Source of the DNA: Halanaerobium sp.
GTDB lineage: Bacteria; Bacillota; Halanaerobiia; Halanaerobiales; Halanaerobiaceae
Direction: 5' to 3'
Assembly: GCA_003070825.1 (NCBI GenBank)
Contig: QBLP01000050.1
Coordinates: 1 to 10,517, forward strand
DNA length: 10,517 nucleotides
Shown here: one piece after another, positions 1 through 7,076 of the stretch
How the letters are laid out: each line of letters starts with the position of its first letter
Position numbering within the stretch: position 1 is the stretch's first letter
Translations under genes and position numbers: made by a program
The notes under the pieces: generated by a model
The model's input: only the letters and a program-made list of their open reading frames with translations
Databases searched by the model: none
What the model was told of the DNA's origin: nothing

Positions 1-92
1 GCTGCTGTTAGTGTTGTTTTTCCATGGTCAACATGTCCTATTGTTCCTATGTTAACATGTGGTTTTGTTCTTTCAAATTTTGCTTTTGCCAT
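1..92 (-). CDS. tuf: Elongation factor Tu, N-terminal fragment (cut by window edge)
   Basis: EF-Tu is the cytoplasmic GTPase that delivers aminoacyl-tRNA to the ribosomal A site. Only the first 30 codons and two bases are present. They read [20 protein letters not shown] and continue into the P-loop GHVDHGKT at residues 19-26, followed by TLTA, which is diagnostic of EF-Tu. The ATG at 92-90 is preceded by AAGGAGG at 107-101 with an 8-nt spacer, so the start is secure. It lies 25 nt downstream of the fusA stop, with no terminator-like hairpin between them, so it is inferred to be co-transcribed as the distal gene of the str operon (rpsL-rpsG-fusA-tuf). The remainder lies outside the window, so integrity cannot be judged. 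Confidence 0.97.
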
Positions 93-117
93 TTTTTATT
101 CCTCCTTAAAAATTTAT

Positions 118-2184
118 CTATTCTCCAATAATTTCTTCAGCAATACTCTTTGGTGCCTGCTCATAATGAGAGAACTGCATTGTATAAGTTGCTCTACCCT
201 GAGTTTTAGAACGAAGATCTGTTGAATAACCGAACATCTCAGAAAGTGGTACATGAGCACTAACAACCTGAGCATTACCTCGAGGCTCCATGCCTTCAAC
301 TTTTCCGCGGCGTCCATTAAGGTCACCCATTACATCTCCCATATATTCTTCAGGAGTAACAACTTCAACACTCATTACAGGTTCCAAAATTGCAGGACCA
401 GCTTTTTTAGCTCCCTGTCTGAAGCCCATTGAACCAGCGATTTTAAATGCCATTTCTGATGAGTCAACATCATGGTAACTACCATCATTCAGTGTTACTT
501 TAACATCAACAACTGGATAACCGGCAATAATTCCGTTTTCCATGGCTTCTCTAATTCCGTCTTCTACAGAAGGGATATATTCGCGTGGAATTGCTCCACC
601 TGTAATCTTATCTTCAAATTCAAATCCTTCGCCTGCATCCTGTGGCTCAATATCAATCACAACATGACCGTACTGTCCACGTCCACCAGACTGACGGATG
701 AATTTACCTTCAACACCAGTAACTTTTTTAGTGATTGTTTCACGGTAAGCTACCTTAGGTTTACCAATATTAGCATCAACCTTAAATTCTCTTAAGAGGC
801 GGTCAACAATAACTTCAAGGTGTAATTCTCCCATACCCTCAATAATTGTCTGCCCTGTTTCCTCATCAGTGTGAACTCTGAATGTTGGATCCTCTTCTGC
901 TAATCTCTGTAAAGCTTCACCCAGTTTATCCTGGTCGGCTTTACTCTTAGGCTCAATTGCAACACCAATAACTGGTTCAGGGAATTCCATTGCTTCTAAA
1001 ATAATTGGATGATCCTGATCACAGATTGTGTCACCTGTACTTGTATTTTTAAGACCAACTAAAGCTCCAAGGTCACCAGCAAAAATTTCATCTCTTTCTT
1101 CACGGCGGTTAGCGTGCATCTGTAAGATACGGCCAACTCTTTCGCGAATATCTGCTGTTGCGTTATATACATATGATCCCGCTTCTAAAGTCCCTGAATA
1201 AGATCTAAAGAATGCTAACTTTCCAACATAAGGGTCAGACATAATTTTGAATGCTAGACCGGAGAAAGGAGCGTCATCATCAGCTTCTCTTACTTCAGTT
1301 TCTTCAGTTTCCGGATTAAAACCTTCAATTGGTGGTACATCAGTTGGAGAAGGCAGGTAATCTAAAACAGCATCCAGCAGCATCTGTACACCTTTGTTTT
1401 TAAAAGCAGATCCACATAATACTGGGATTACATTAACATTAAGTACTGCCTGACGCAGTAAATCTTTAATGTCATCAGTGCTTACTTCACCTTCTAAATA
1501 TTTCATCATAAATTCATCATCTTCTTCAGCCAGCACTTCCATTAAAATTTCTCTGTATTCTGCTGCCTGTTCTTTCATATCTTCAGGTATTTCAACTCTT
1601 TCAAAATTAACACCAAGTTCATCTTCATAAACAATAGCGTCCATTTCTACAAGGTCAACAACACCATCAAAGCTGTCTTCACTTCCAATTGGAAGTTGAA
1701 TTGGCACTGCATTAGCACCAAGTCTATCTTTCATCATGTCTACAGCTCTAAAAAAGTCAGCTCCCGTTCTATCCATTTTATTTACAAATGCAATTCTGGG
1801 AACTCCATATTTATCAGCCTGTCTCCATACAGTTTCGGACTGTGGTTCTACACCACCTACAGAACAGAATAAAGCAATTGCTCCATCTAAAACCCTTAAG
1901 GATCTTTCTACCTCAACTGTAAAGTCCACGTGTCCGGGCGTATCTATAATATTAATTCTATTCTCACGCCACTGACAGGTAGTAGCAGCAGAGGTAATTG
2001 TAATTCCTCTTTCCTGTTCCTGCTCCATCCAGTCCATAACAGATGCACCATCATGTGTTTCACCCATTTTATGAACTCGACCTGTATAGTAAAGAATTCT
2101 TTCTGTTGTAGTTGTCTTTCCTGCATCAATATGTGCCATAATACCAATGTTACGTGTTTTCTCTAGTGGAAATTGTCGGGCCAC
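118..2184 (-). CDS. fusA: Elongation factor G (translocation GTPase)
   Basis: EF-G drives GTP-dependent translocation of tRNAs and mRNA and, with RRF, ribosome recycling. The product is 688 aa, close to the family's usual length of about 690. G-domain motifs are intact: P-loop AHIDAGKT (17-24), switch RGITI (59-63), DTPGH (81-85), NKMD (135-138) and the SA of G5 (259-260). Domains II to V follow; the domain IV tip carries SGGRGQYGHV and HDVDSSEMAF with H571, corresponding to the conserved translocation histidine. The start is GTG (2184-2182), chosen because the protein then begins MARQFPLEKTRN as in homologues and a G-rich SD (GGGGGGAG, 2196-2189) lies 4 nt upstream. Stop is TAG. It sits 48 nt after rpsG and 25 nt before tuf, the classical str order. 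No truncation or frameshift is visible. The fusidic-acid target looks ordinary, but I did not check each resistance position. Confidence 0.99.
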   Translation of the reverse strand: MARQFPLEKTRNIGIMAHIDAGKTTTTERILYYTGRVHKMGETHDGASVMDWMEQEQERGITITSAATTCQWRENRINIIDTPGHVDFTVEVERSLRVLDGAIALFCSVGGVEPQSETVWRQADKYGVPRIAFVNKMDRTGADFFRAVDMMKDRLGANAVPIQLPIGSEDSFDGVVDLVEMDAIVYEDELGVNFERVEIPEDMKEQAAEYREILMEVLAEEDDEFMMKYLEGEVSTDDIKDLLRQAVLNVNVIPVLCGSAFKNKGVQMLLDAVLDYLPSPTDVPPIEGFNPETEETEVREADDDAPFSGLAFKIMSDPYVGKLAFFRSYSGTLEAGSYVYNATADIRERVGRILQMHANRREERDEIFAGDLGALVGLKNTSTGDTICDQDHPIILEAMEFPEPVIGVAIEPKSKADQDKLGEALQRLAEEDPTFRVHTDEETGQTIIEGMGELHLEVIVDRLLREFKVDANIGKPKVAYRETITKKVTGVEGKFIRQSGGRGQYGHVVIDIEPQDAGEGFEFEDKITGGAIPREYIPSVEDGIREAMENGIIAGYPVVDVKVTLNDGSYHDVDSSEMAFKIAGSMGFRQGAKKAGPAILEPVMSVEVVTPEEYMGDVMGDLNGRRGKVEGMEPRGNAQVVSAHVPLSEMFGYSTDLRSKTQGRATYTMQFSHYEQAPKSIAEEIIGE

Positions 2185-2232
2185 TATTCTCCCCCCTTAT
2201 ATAAAAATTATATACATCATCACGCAACTAAA

Positions 2233-2700
2233 TTACCATCTGTAATGTGCAAAAGCTCTATTGGCTTCAGCCATACGATGGACTTCTTCTTTCTTTCTAA
2301 CTGCGCCGCCTGTATTGTTGTATGCGTCTGTAATTTCTCCGGCAATTCTTTCTCTCATAGTTCTTTCACTACGACCTCTAGCTGCTGTTACTAACCAGCG
2401 TAATGCTAAAGTTCTTTTTCTATCTTCATCTACTTCTACTGGCACCTGATAGTTAGAACCACCAACACGTCTTGATTTAACTTCAAGAGCTGGTTTTATG
2501 TTCTCCAGTGCTTCATTTACAACTGTTAAGCCATCTTCACCAGTTTTTTCGGAGATGATATCAAGAGCACTGTAAAATGCTTTTTCTGCCAGTCCTTTTT
2601 TGCCATCCAGCATTAATTTGTTAATAATTCTGCTGACAACAACATTATCATATACTGGATCTGGTACTACATCTCTTTTTTCTGCTCTATTTTTGCGCAC
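2233..2700 (-). CDS. rpsG: 30S ribosomal protein S7
   Basis: S7 is a primary 16S rRNA-binding protein that nucleates assembly of the 30S head and contacts E-site tRNA and mRNA. The product is 155 aa, against about 156 usual. Family segments are present: the basic N-terminus MRKNRAEKRDV, KLMLDGKKGLAEKAFY, the beta-hairpin region RRVGGSNYQVPVEV, RWLVTAARGR and the C-terminal RMAEANRAFAHYRW. The start is GTG at 2700-2698, supported by AAAAGGAGGG at 2716-2707 with a 6-nt spacer. That SD overlaps the stop codon of rpsL (2717-2715), an arrangement that commonly couples translation of neighbouring genes. In E. coli S7 autoregulates the str mRNA through the rpsL-rpsG spacer. Here that spacer is only 14 nt, so the E. 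coli-type structured target is not evident. Confidence 0.99.
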   Translation of the reverse strand: MRKNRAEKRDVVPDPVYDNVVVSRIINKLMLDGKKGLAEKAFYSALDIISEKTGEDGLTVVNEALENIKPALEVKSRRVGGSNYQVPVEVDEDRKRTLALRWLVTAARGRSERTMRERIAGEITDAYNNTGGAVRKKEEVHRMAEANRAFAHYRW

Positions 2701-2714
2701 TAAAATCCCTCCTT

Positions 2715-3086
2715 TTACTTAGGTTTTTTTACACCATATTTGGAACGTCCCTGTTTTCTGTCTTCAACACCAGCTGTATCGAGTGCTCCTCTTACAATAT
2801 GATATCTAACACCTGGTAAATCCTTTACTCTTCCACCTCTTACTAGTACAACAGAGTGTTCCTGTAAGTTATGTCCAATTCCCGGAATATAAGCTGTTAC
2901 CTCTTTTCCATTGGTTAAACGAACACGAGCTACCTTTCTCAAAGCTGAGTTAGGCTTTTTAGGTGTAGCAGTATATACTCTAGTACAGACACCCCTCTTC
3001 TGTGGAGAACCCTCCAAAGCAGGAGCGGAAGTCTTCTTTTTAGTCTTTTCTCGTCCTTTACGGATCAACTGACTAATTGTCGGCAT
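2715..3086 (-). CDS. rpsL: 30S ribosomal protein S12
   Basis: S12 lies at the 30S decoding centre and governs decoding accuracy; it is the streptomycin target. The ATG at 3086-3084 gives 123 aa beginning MPTISQLIRKGREKTKKK. The frame stays open further upstream, but that extension is cysteine-rich, unlike any S12, and overlaps the preceding gene. The chosen start has a near-perfect SD, AAGGAGGTGG at 3102-3093. Core motifs are PKKPNSALRKVARVRL and GGRVKDLPGVRYHIVRG. K43, K88 and P91 (E. coli mature numbers 42, 87 and 90) are wild type, so this allele is predicted streptomycin sensitive. D89 is the residue methylthiolated in many bacteria. It follows ybxF by 20 nt and precedes rpsG by 14 nt. 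The ending GRSKYGVKKPK is typical. Confidence 0.99.
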   Translation of the reverse strand: MPTISQLIRKGREKTKKKTSAPALEGSPQKRGVCTRVYTATPKKPNSALRKVARVRLTNGKEVTAYIPGIGHNLQEHSVVLVRGGRVKDLPGVRYHIVRGALDTAGVEDRKQGRSKYGVKKPK

Positions 3087-3106
3087 GCAATCCCACCTCC
3101 TTCCAA

Positions 3107-3349
3107 TTATTTCAATAGAGCTGCAGAAGCTGCAGAAACATCGATCCCACAAATTCTGCCTAATTCATTTTTGCTTTCTACAATCTCAAAAGGAATATTA
3201 TTATTATTAACAGCCTCAAGTATTTCTTTTTTTAAAGGCTGGTCAATATCTTTAGCTAAAAATATTTTTTTTACCTGATTTCCTGCTATAGCTTTTAATG
3301 TCTGTTTGCTGCCAACCAGCAGCTCATCAGTACTTGTTTCGCTTAGCAT
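3107..3349 (-). CDS. rplGB: L7Ae-family ribosomal protein YbxF-like (kink-turn binding)
   Basis: This small L7Ae/L30e/S12e/Gadd45-family protein has 80 aa from the ATG at 3349. Similarity to Bacillus YbxF (RplGB) is recognisable: LLVGSKQTLKAI near the N-terminus, FLAKDID in the middle, and the signature ESKNELGRICGIDVSAASAA near the C-terminus, with the LG-x-x-CGI-x-V-x-AA pattern of the RNA-binding loop. In Bacillus such proteins bind kink-turn RNA and associate with the ribosome; the role here is inferred. A TTG at 3358-3356 would add MLK, but it is only 1 nt from the GGAGG at 3364-3360, whereas the ATG lies 10 nt away, so ATG is preferred. It is the first gene after a strong promoter and is followed by rpsL after 20 nt, the usual Bacillota context between rpoC and rpsL. 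The family is firm; the exact start is less so. Confidence 0.9.
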   Translation of the reverse strand: MLSETSTDELLVGSKQTLKAIAGNQVKKIFLAKDIDQPLKKEILEAVNNNNIPFEIVESKNELGRICGIDVSAASAALLK

Positions 3350-3359
3350 TTTAAGCAAA

Positions 3360-3364
3360 CCTCC
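3360..3364 (-). promoter_or_regulatory. Shine-Dalgarno site deciding the rplGB start
   Basis: GGAGG on the minus strand lies 10 nt before the ATG at 3349 but only 1 nt before the in-frame TTG at 3358. One nucleotide is too close for ribosome loading, so this site supports the ATG and an 80-residue protein rather than 83 residues. Confidence 0.7.
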
Positions 3365-3393
3365 AGATCAAACTTTGTTGAGCACACTTAAGT

Positions 3394-3422
3394 ATTTTAA
3401 CAGCTTTAGAGTTCCATGTCAA
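3394..3422 (-). promoter_or_regulatory. Sigma-70-type promoter of the rplGB-rpsL-rpsG-fusA-tuf operon
   Basis: On the minus strand, TTGACA (3422-3417, perfect -35 consensus) is followed after exactly 17 nt by TAAAAT (3399-3394, one mismatch to TATAAT). The predicted transcription start is near 3388-3387, giving a leader of about 38 nt before the rplGB ATG. That leader is short and holds the SD, with no long structured element seen in it. The promoter lies just downstream of the inverted repeat after rpoC, so the str genes can be transcribed independently of rpoBC. The call rests on consensus match and position only. Confidence 0.8.
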
Positions 3423-3434
3423 GCTAAAATTAAA

Positions 3435-3526
3435 AAGAGTTTCTCCTTTTATTGATATTGTAAATTAAGAACTAATAAATAGATTTTCCCAGTCCAAATT
3501 CACCTGACAATAAAGGAGAAACTCTT
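3435..3526 (-). terminator. Long inverted repeat after rpoC, probable transcription terminator
   Basis: On the minus strand a 19-nt arm (3526-3508, beginning AAGAGTTTCTCC) is matched by a 20-nt arm (3454-3435, ending GGAGAAACTCTT) with a single extra A and no other mismatch. The arms are separated by 53 nt (3507-3455). The 3' arm runs directly into TTTAATTTT. The repeat begins 44 nt after the rpoC stop and ends 12 nt before the -35 of the next promoter, where a terminator for rpoBC would be expected. The loop is far longer than in a standard intrinsic terminator. The 3' arm alone can also fold a compact hairpin (3450-3432: AAAAGGAG, loop AAA, CTCTTTTT, one G-U pair), followed by AATTTT. Termination is inferred; the inverted repeat itself is certain. 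Confidence 0.65.
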
Positions 3527-3570
3527 CTGATTTATTTTAATGTTAATTTATCCATTTGGATTTAGATTAA

Positions 3571-6500
3571 CTACTCGACATCAGTTAAATCCTCGGTTAA
3601 ATCTCCAAACATGGTTCCATCTTCCTTAACTACATCTATATCTCTGTAATACTTCATTCCAGTACCTGCTGGAATCAGCTGTCCAATTATTACATTCTCT
3701 TTGAGTCCTAATAATGGATCAACCTTTCCATCCAAGGAAGCCTCAGTCAGTACTCTGGTGGTTTCCTGGAAAGAAGCTGCAGACAAGAATGAATCTGTAG
3801 CCAGTGAAGCCTTAGTGATACCGAGCAGTTCAGGTTTAGCAACAGCGGGTTCTTTATTCTCAGCTGCAACTTCCTCATTTGCTTTACGGAAATCATATCT
3901 GTTTACCAGACTTCCAGGCAGCAATTCAGTGTCACCAGGTTTTACAATCTTAAGTTTCTTCATCATCTGGCGAACAATTACCTCAATATGCTTATCATTA
4001 ATTTCAACACCCTGTGAGCGGTAAACATTCTGAACTTCTTCTAAAAGATAATTCTGCACAGCTTTCTCGCCCTTAACTTTCAGCAGCACATTAGGATCAA
4101 GCGGACCTTCTGTCAGCTTATCACCAGCTGTTACATAGTCATCATCTTTAACAATCATCTTAGATCCGTAAGGAATCTTATATGTTTTCTTTTTGCCATC
4201 TTCATTTTCTACTACAACTCGCTTGGAGTTTTTCTTTTCGACAATGGTTACATAACCTTCTCTTTCGGTCATGATAGCCTGTCCTTTTGGAGTTCTACCT
4301 TCAAAAAGCTCTTCTACTCTAGGCAGACCCTGGGTGATATCATCACCAGCAACTCCCCCGGTGTGGAAGGTACGCATTGTTAACTGAGTACCAGGCTCAC
4401 CAATTGACTGCGCAGCAATAATACCAATAGATTCTCCAATATCAACCTGCTTTCCTGTTGCCAGGTTGCGTCCGTAACATTTACGACAGACACCGTGCTG
4501 AGCTTCACAGGTTAAATTGGTTCTAATTTTTACTTTATCAATACCTGCTGCTTCAATTTCATTCATTTTCTTTCTATCAATTAAGGTATTGTTTTCAACA
4601 ATTACCTCTCCACTTTCTGGATCTGCAATCTCTTCTGCAGTATAACGACCAATACAGCGTTCTGATAAAGGCTCAACTGCATTTTTGCCCTTGGGACCAA
4701 TTGCTTCAACATAAATACCTTCTTCAGTTCCACAGTCATCTTCTCTAACAATAACATCCTGTGAAACATCAACCAGCCTTCTGGTTAGATAACCAGAGTC
4801 AGCAGTTCTTAAGGCTGTATCAGCAAGTCCTTTACGAGCTCCGTGGGTGGATAGGAAATATTCTAATACATCCAGGCCTTCACGGAAACTGGATCGAATC
4901 GGAACATCAATAATCCGTCCTGATGGATCAGCCATCAAACCACGCATACCAGCAAGCTGAGAAATCTGAGATGTATTACCACGAGCACCGGAGATAGCCA
5001 TAATGTAAATATTATTGCTTTCGTCAAGGTTTTCAAGTAATGCATCTGTAACATCATCTTTTGCCTGGTTCCAGATATCAACAACTTTATGATACCTTTC
5101 ATCCTCAGTAATAGCTCCGCGGCGGTAGTGGTTTTCAATCTGATGAACCTCATCTTCCGCTTTAGAAACAATTTCTGGTTTGGATGGCGGGATCTCTGCA
5201 TCACTAACTGCAATAGAAATACCGGAACGAGTAGCAAAATCATAACCCATAGCCTTAATATTATCTAAAGTCTCAGCAGTTTTATCATTACCAACTTCTT
5301 CATAAAGGTCAGTAATTAAGTCTCCCAGATCACTTTTACCAATTCTCTCATTTACAAACTCAACTTCTTCAGGTAAAGCCTCGTTAAAGATAACTCTACC
5401 AATAGAAGTATCAATAATTTCTCCGTTAAGTCTTACTTTTACAGGAGCCTGCAGATGAACACGATCTGTGTCATAAGCTTTAATAGCTTCATCAGCATTG
5501 GCAAATATCTTACCTGCTCCCTTTCTTTCTTCTTTAATTGTTGTTAAATAGAAGACACCAAGAACCATATCCTGAGTAGGAATGGTGATTGGTCCACCAT
5601 CAGATGGATTTAAGATATTAGTTGTAGCTAACATCAGCAGTCTTGATTCAGCCTGAGCTTCTACAGATAAAGGTAAGTGAACAGCCATCTGGTCACCATC
5701 AAAGTCCGCATTGTAAGCAGGACAGACGAGTGGGTGCAGCTTAATTGCTTTACCTTCAACCAGTACTGGCTCAAAAGCCTGAATCCCGAGTCTGTGCAGT
5801 GTAGGAGCACGGTTTAGAAGTACAGGATGATCTTTAATTGCTTCTTCTAAAATCCCCCAAACTGCCTCATCAACATCTTCTACCATTCTCTTAGCATTTT
5901 TAATGTTGTGGGCATGCCCCTCTTCAACTAAACCTCTCATTACAAAAGGTTTAAACAGCTCTAAAGCCATTTTCTTCGGCAGACCACACTGATGCATCTT
6001 AAGATCAGGACCAACAACGATAACTGAACGACCTGAATAGTCAACACGCTTACCTAAGAGGTTCTGACGGAAACGTCCCTGTTTACCCTTAAGCATATCA
6101 CTTAAAGACTTAAGTGGTCTATTTCCAGCACCTGTAACAGGTCTTCCGCGACGTCCGTTATCAATTAAAGCATCAACTGATTCCTGCAGCATTCTTTTCT
6201 CATTCCGAATAATGATTTCAGGTGCTCCAAGATCCAGCAGTCTTTTTAATCTATTGTTACGATTGATTACTCTTCTGTATAAGTCATTTAAGTCAGAAGT
6301 AGCAAAACGTCCACCATCCAGCTGAACCATTGGTCTTAAGTCTGGTGGAATAACTGGAATTGCATTTAGGACTAAATTAGCAGGATTTAAACCAGAATCT
6401 AAAAGCCCATCCATTACTTCCAGCCTGCGAACAGCTCTTTTACGGCGCTGCCCACTTGCTTCTTTCACTTCTTTTTTAAGTTCTTTTACTTCAGCTTCAA

Positions 6501-7050
6501 CATCAATTCTTCCCAGTAGTTCCTGAATAGCCTCTGCTCCCATAGCAGCTTTAAAAGTGTTGCCGTATTTAGACTTGGCTTCACGGTACTCACTTTCCGG
6601 CAGCAGCTGTTTTTCGCTTAATGGTGTGTCACCAGGATCAGTTACAATGTAATGAACAAAATAAATTACCTTTTCTAAAGCTCTTGGTGACATATCCATT
6701 ATTAAACCCAGACGACTGGGGATACCTTTGAAATACCAAATGTGTGTGCATGGTGCAGCCAGTTCTATGTGCCCCATTCTTTCTCTTCTCACTTTGGATC
6801 TGGTTACCTCTACTCCACAGCGGTCACACACAACACCTTTATAACGGACCCGCTTATACTTACCACAGTGACATTCATAATCCTTGGTTGGCCCAAAGAT
6901 TTTTTCACAGAATAAGCCATCTTTTTCAGGCTTTAAAGTTCTGTAATTAATTGTCTCTGGTTTTTTAACCTCTCCGCGGGACCATTCACGTATCTGCTCT
7001 GCAGAAGCAACTCCGATCCTCATTGAATCGAAATTATTCACATTTAACAA
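3571..7050 (-). CDS. rpoC: DNA-directed RNA polymerase subunit beta'
   Basis: Beta' forms the catalytic clamp half of RNA polymerase together with beta. The product is 1159 aa, somewhat shorter than Bacillus (about 1199). The N-terminal zinc ribbon has C60, C62, C75 and C78. The catalytic NADFDGDQMAVH has the Mg-binding aspartates D449, D451 and D453. The second zinc site is C773, C848, C855 and C858. The bridge helix/trigger loop region GEPGTQLTMRTFHTGG (884-899) has M892, R893 and H896, with no large trigger-loop insertion of the proteobacterial kind. The C-terminus keeps the conserved VIIGQLIPAGTGM segment. The start is TTG (7050-7048), supported by AGGGGAG at 7063-7057 with a 6-nt spacer and by the family-typical opening MLNVNNFDSMRIG; Bacillus rpoC begins similarly. 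It lies 26 nt after rpoB, so it is certainly co-transcribed. Stop is TAG, and no lesion is seen. Confidence 0.99.
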   Translation of the reverse strand: MLNVNNFDSMRIGVASAEQIREWSRGEVKKPETINYRTLKPEKDGLFCEKIFGPTKDYECHCGKYKRVRYKGVVCDRCGVEVTRSKVRRERMGHIELAAPCTHIWYFKGIPSRLGLIMDMSPRALEKVIYFVHYIVTDPGDTPLSEKQLLPESEYREAKSKYGNTFKAAMGAEAIQELLGRIDVEAEVKELKKEVKEASGQRRKRAVRRLEVMDGLLDSGLNPANLVLNAIPVIPPDLRPMVQLDGGRFATSDLNDLYRRVINRNNRLKRLLDLGAPEIIIRNEKRMLQESVDALIDNGRRGRPVTGAGNRPLKSLSDMLKGKQGRFRQNLLGKRVDYSGRSVIVVGPDLKMHQCGLPKKMALELFKPFVMRGLVEEGHAHNIKNAKRMVEDVDEAVWGILEEAIKDHPVLLNRAPTLHRLGIQAFEPVLVEGKAIKLHPLVCPAYNADFDGDQMAVHLPLSVEAQAESRLLMLATTNILNPSDGGPITIPTQDMVLGVFYLTTIKEERKGAGKIFANADEAIKAYDTDRVHLQAPVKVRLNGEIIDTSIGRVIFNEALPEEVEFVNERIGKSDLGDLITDLYEEVGNDKTAETLDNIKAMGYDFATRSGISIAVSDAEIPPSKPEIVSKAEDEVHQIENHYRRGAITEDERYHKVVDIWNQAKDDVTDALLENLDESNNIYIMAISGARGNTSQISQLAGMRGLMADPSGRIIDVPIRSSFREGLDVLEYFLSTHGARKGLADTALRTADSGYLTRRLVDVSQDVIVREDDCGTEEGIYVEAIGPKGKNAVEPLSERCIGRYTAEEIADPESGEVIVENNTLIDRKKMNEIEAAGIDKVKIRTNLTCEAQHGVCRKCYGRNLATGKQVDIGESIGIIAAQSIGEPGTQLTMRTFHTGGVAGDDITQGLPRVEELFEGRTPKGQAIMTEREGYVTIVEKKNSKRVVVENEDGKKKTYKIPYGSKMIVKDDDYVTAGDKLTEGPLDPNVLLKVKGEKAVQNYLLEEVQNVYRSQGVEINDKHIEVIVRQMMKKLKIVKPGDTELLPGSLVNRYDFRKANEEVAAENKEPAVAKPELLGITKASLATDSFLSAASFQETTRVLTEASLDGKVDPLLGLKENVIIGQLIPAGTGMKYYRDIDVVKEDGTMFGDLTEDLTDVE

Positions 7051-7076
7051 GGGTCTCTCCCCTTTCTATATTGGAA

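Noticed and set aside
472..795. Plus-strand open frames of about 100 codons opposite fusA (others occur opposite rpoC and rpoB, e.g. 3701-4024 and 7963-8265).
   Set aside because: They are antisense to conserved genes and show low-complexity S/T-rich or odd composition with no family resemblance. They are expected by-products of codon bias on the coding strand.
3087..3152. An N-terminal extension of rpsL by 22 residues (cysteine-rich) starting at 3152.
   Set aside because: It overlaps the rplGB coding sequence, resembles no S12 protein, and the internal ATG at 3086 has a near-perfect SD and the canonical MPTISQL start.
3349..3388. A possible kink-turn in the rplGB leader (the UGAUCUGGA segment) that could let the L7Ae-type protein autoregulate.
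   Set aside because: The two-strand pairing with tandem G-A pairs that defines a kink-turn cannot be assembled from this short leader by eye, so it is not supported.
4935..5243. A 102-codon minus-strand open frame with a hydrophobic start, inside rpoC.
   Set aside because: It lies in another frame within the intact, highly conserved rpoC and has no recognisable family; it is a shadow of the real gene.
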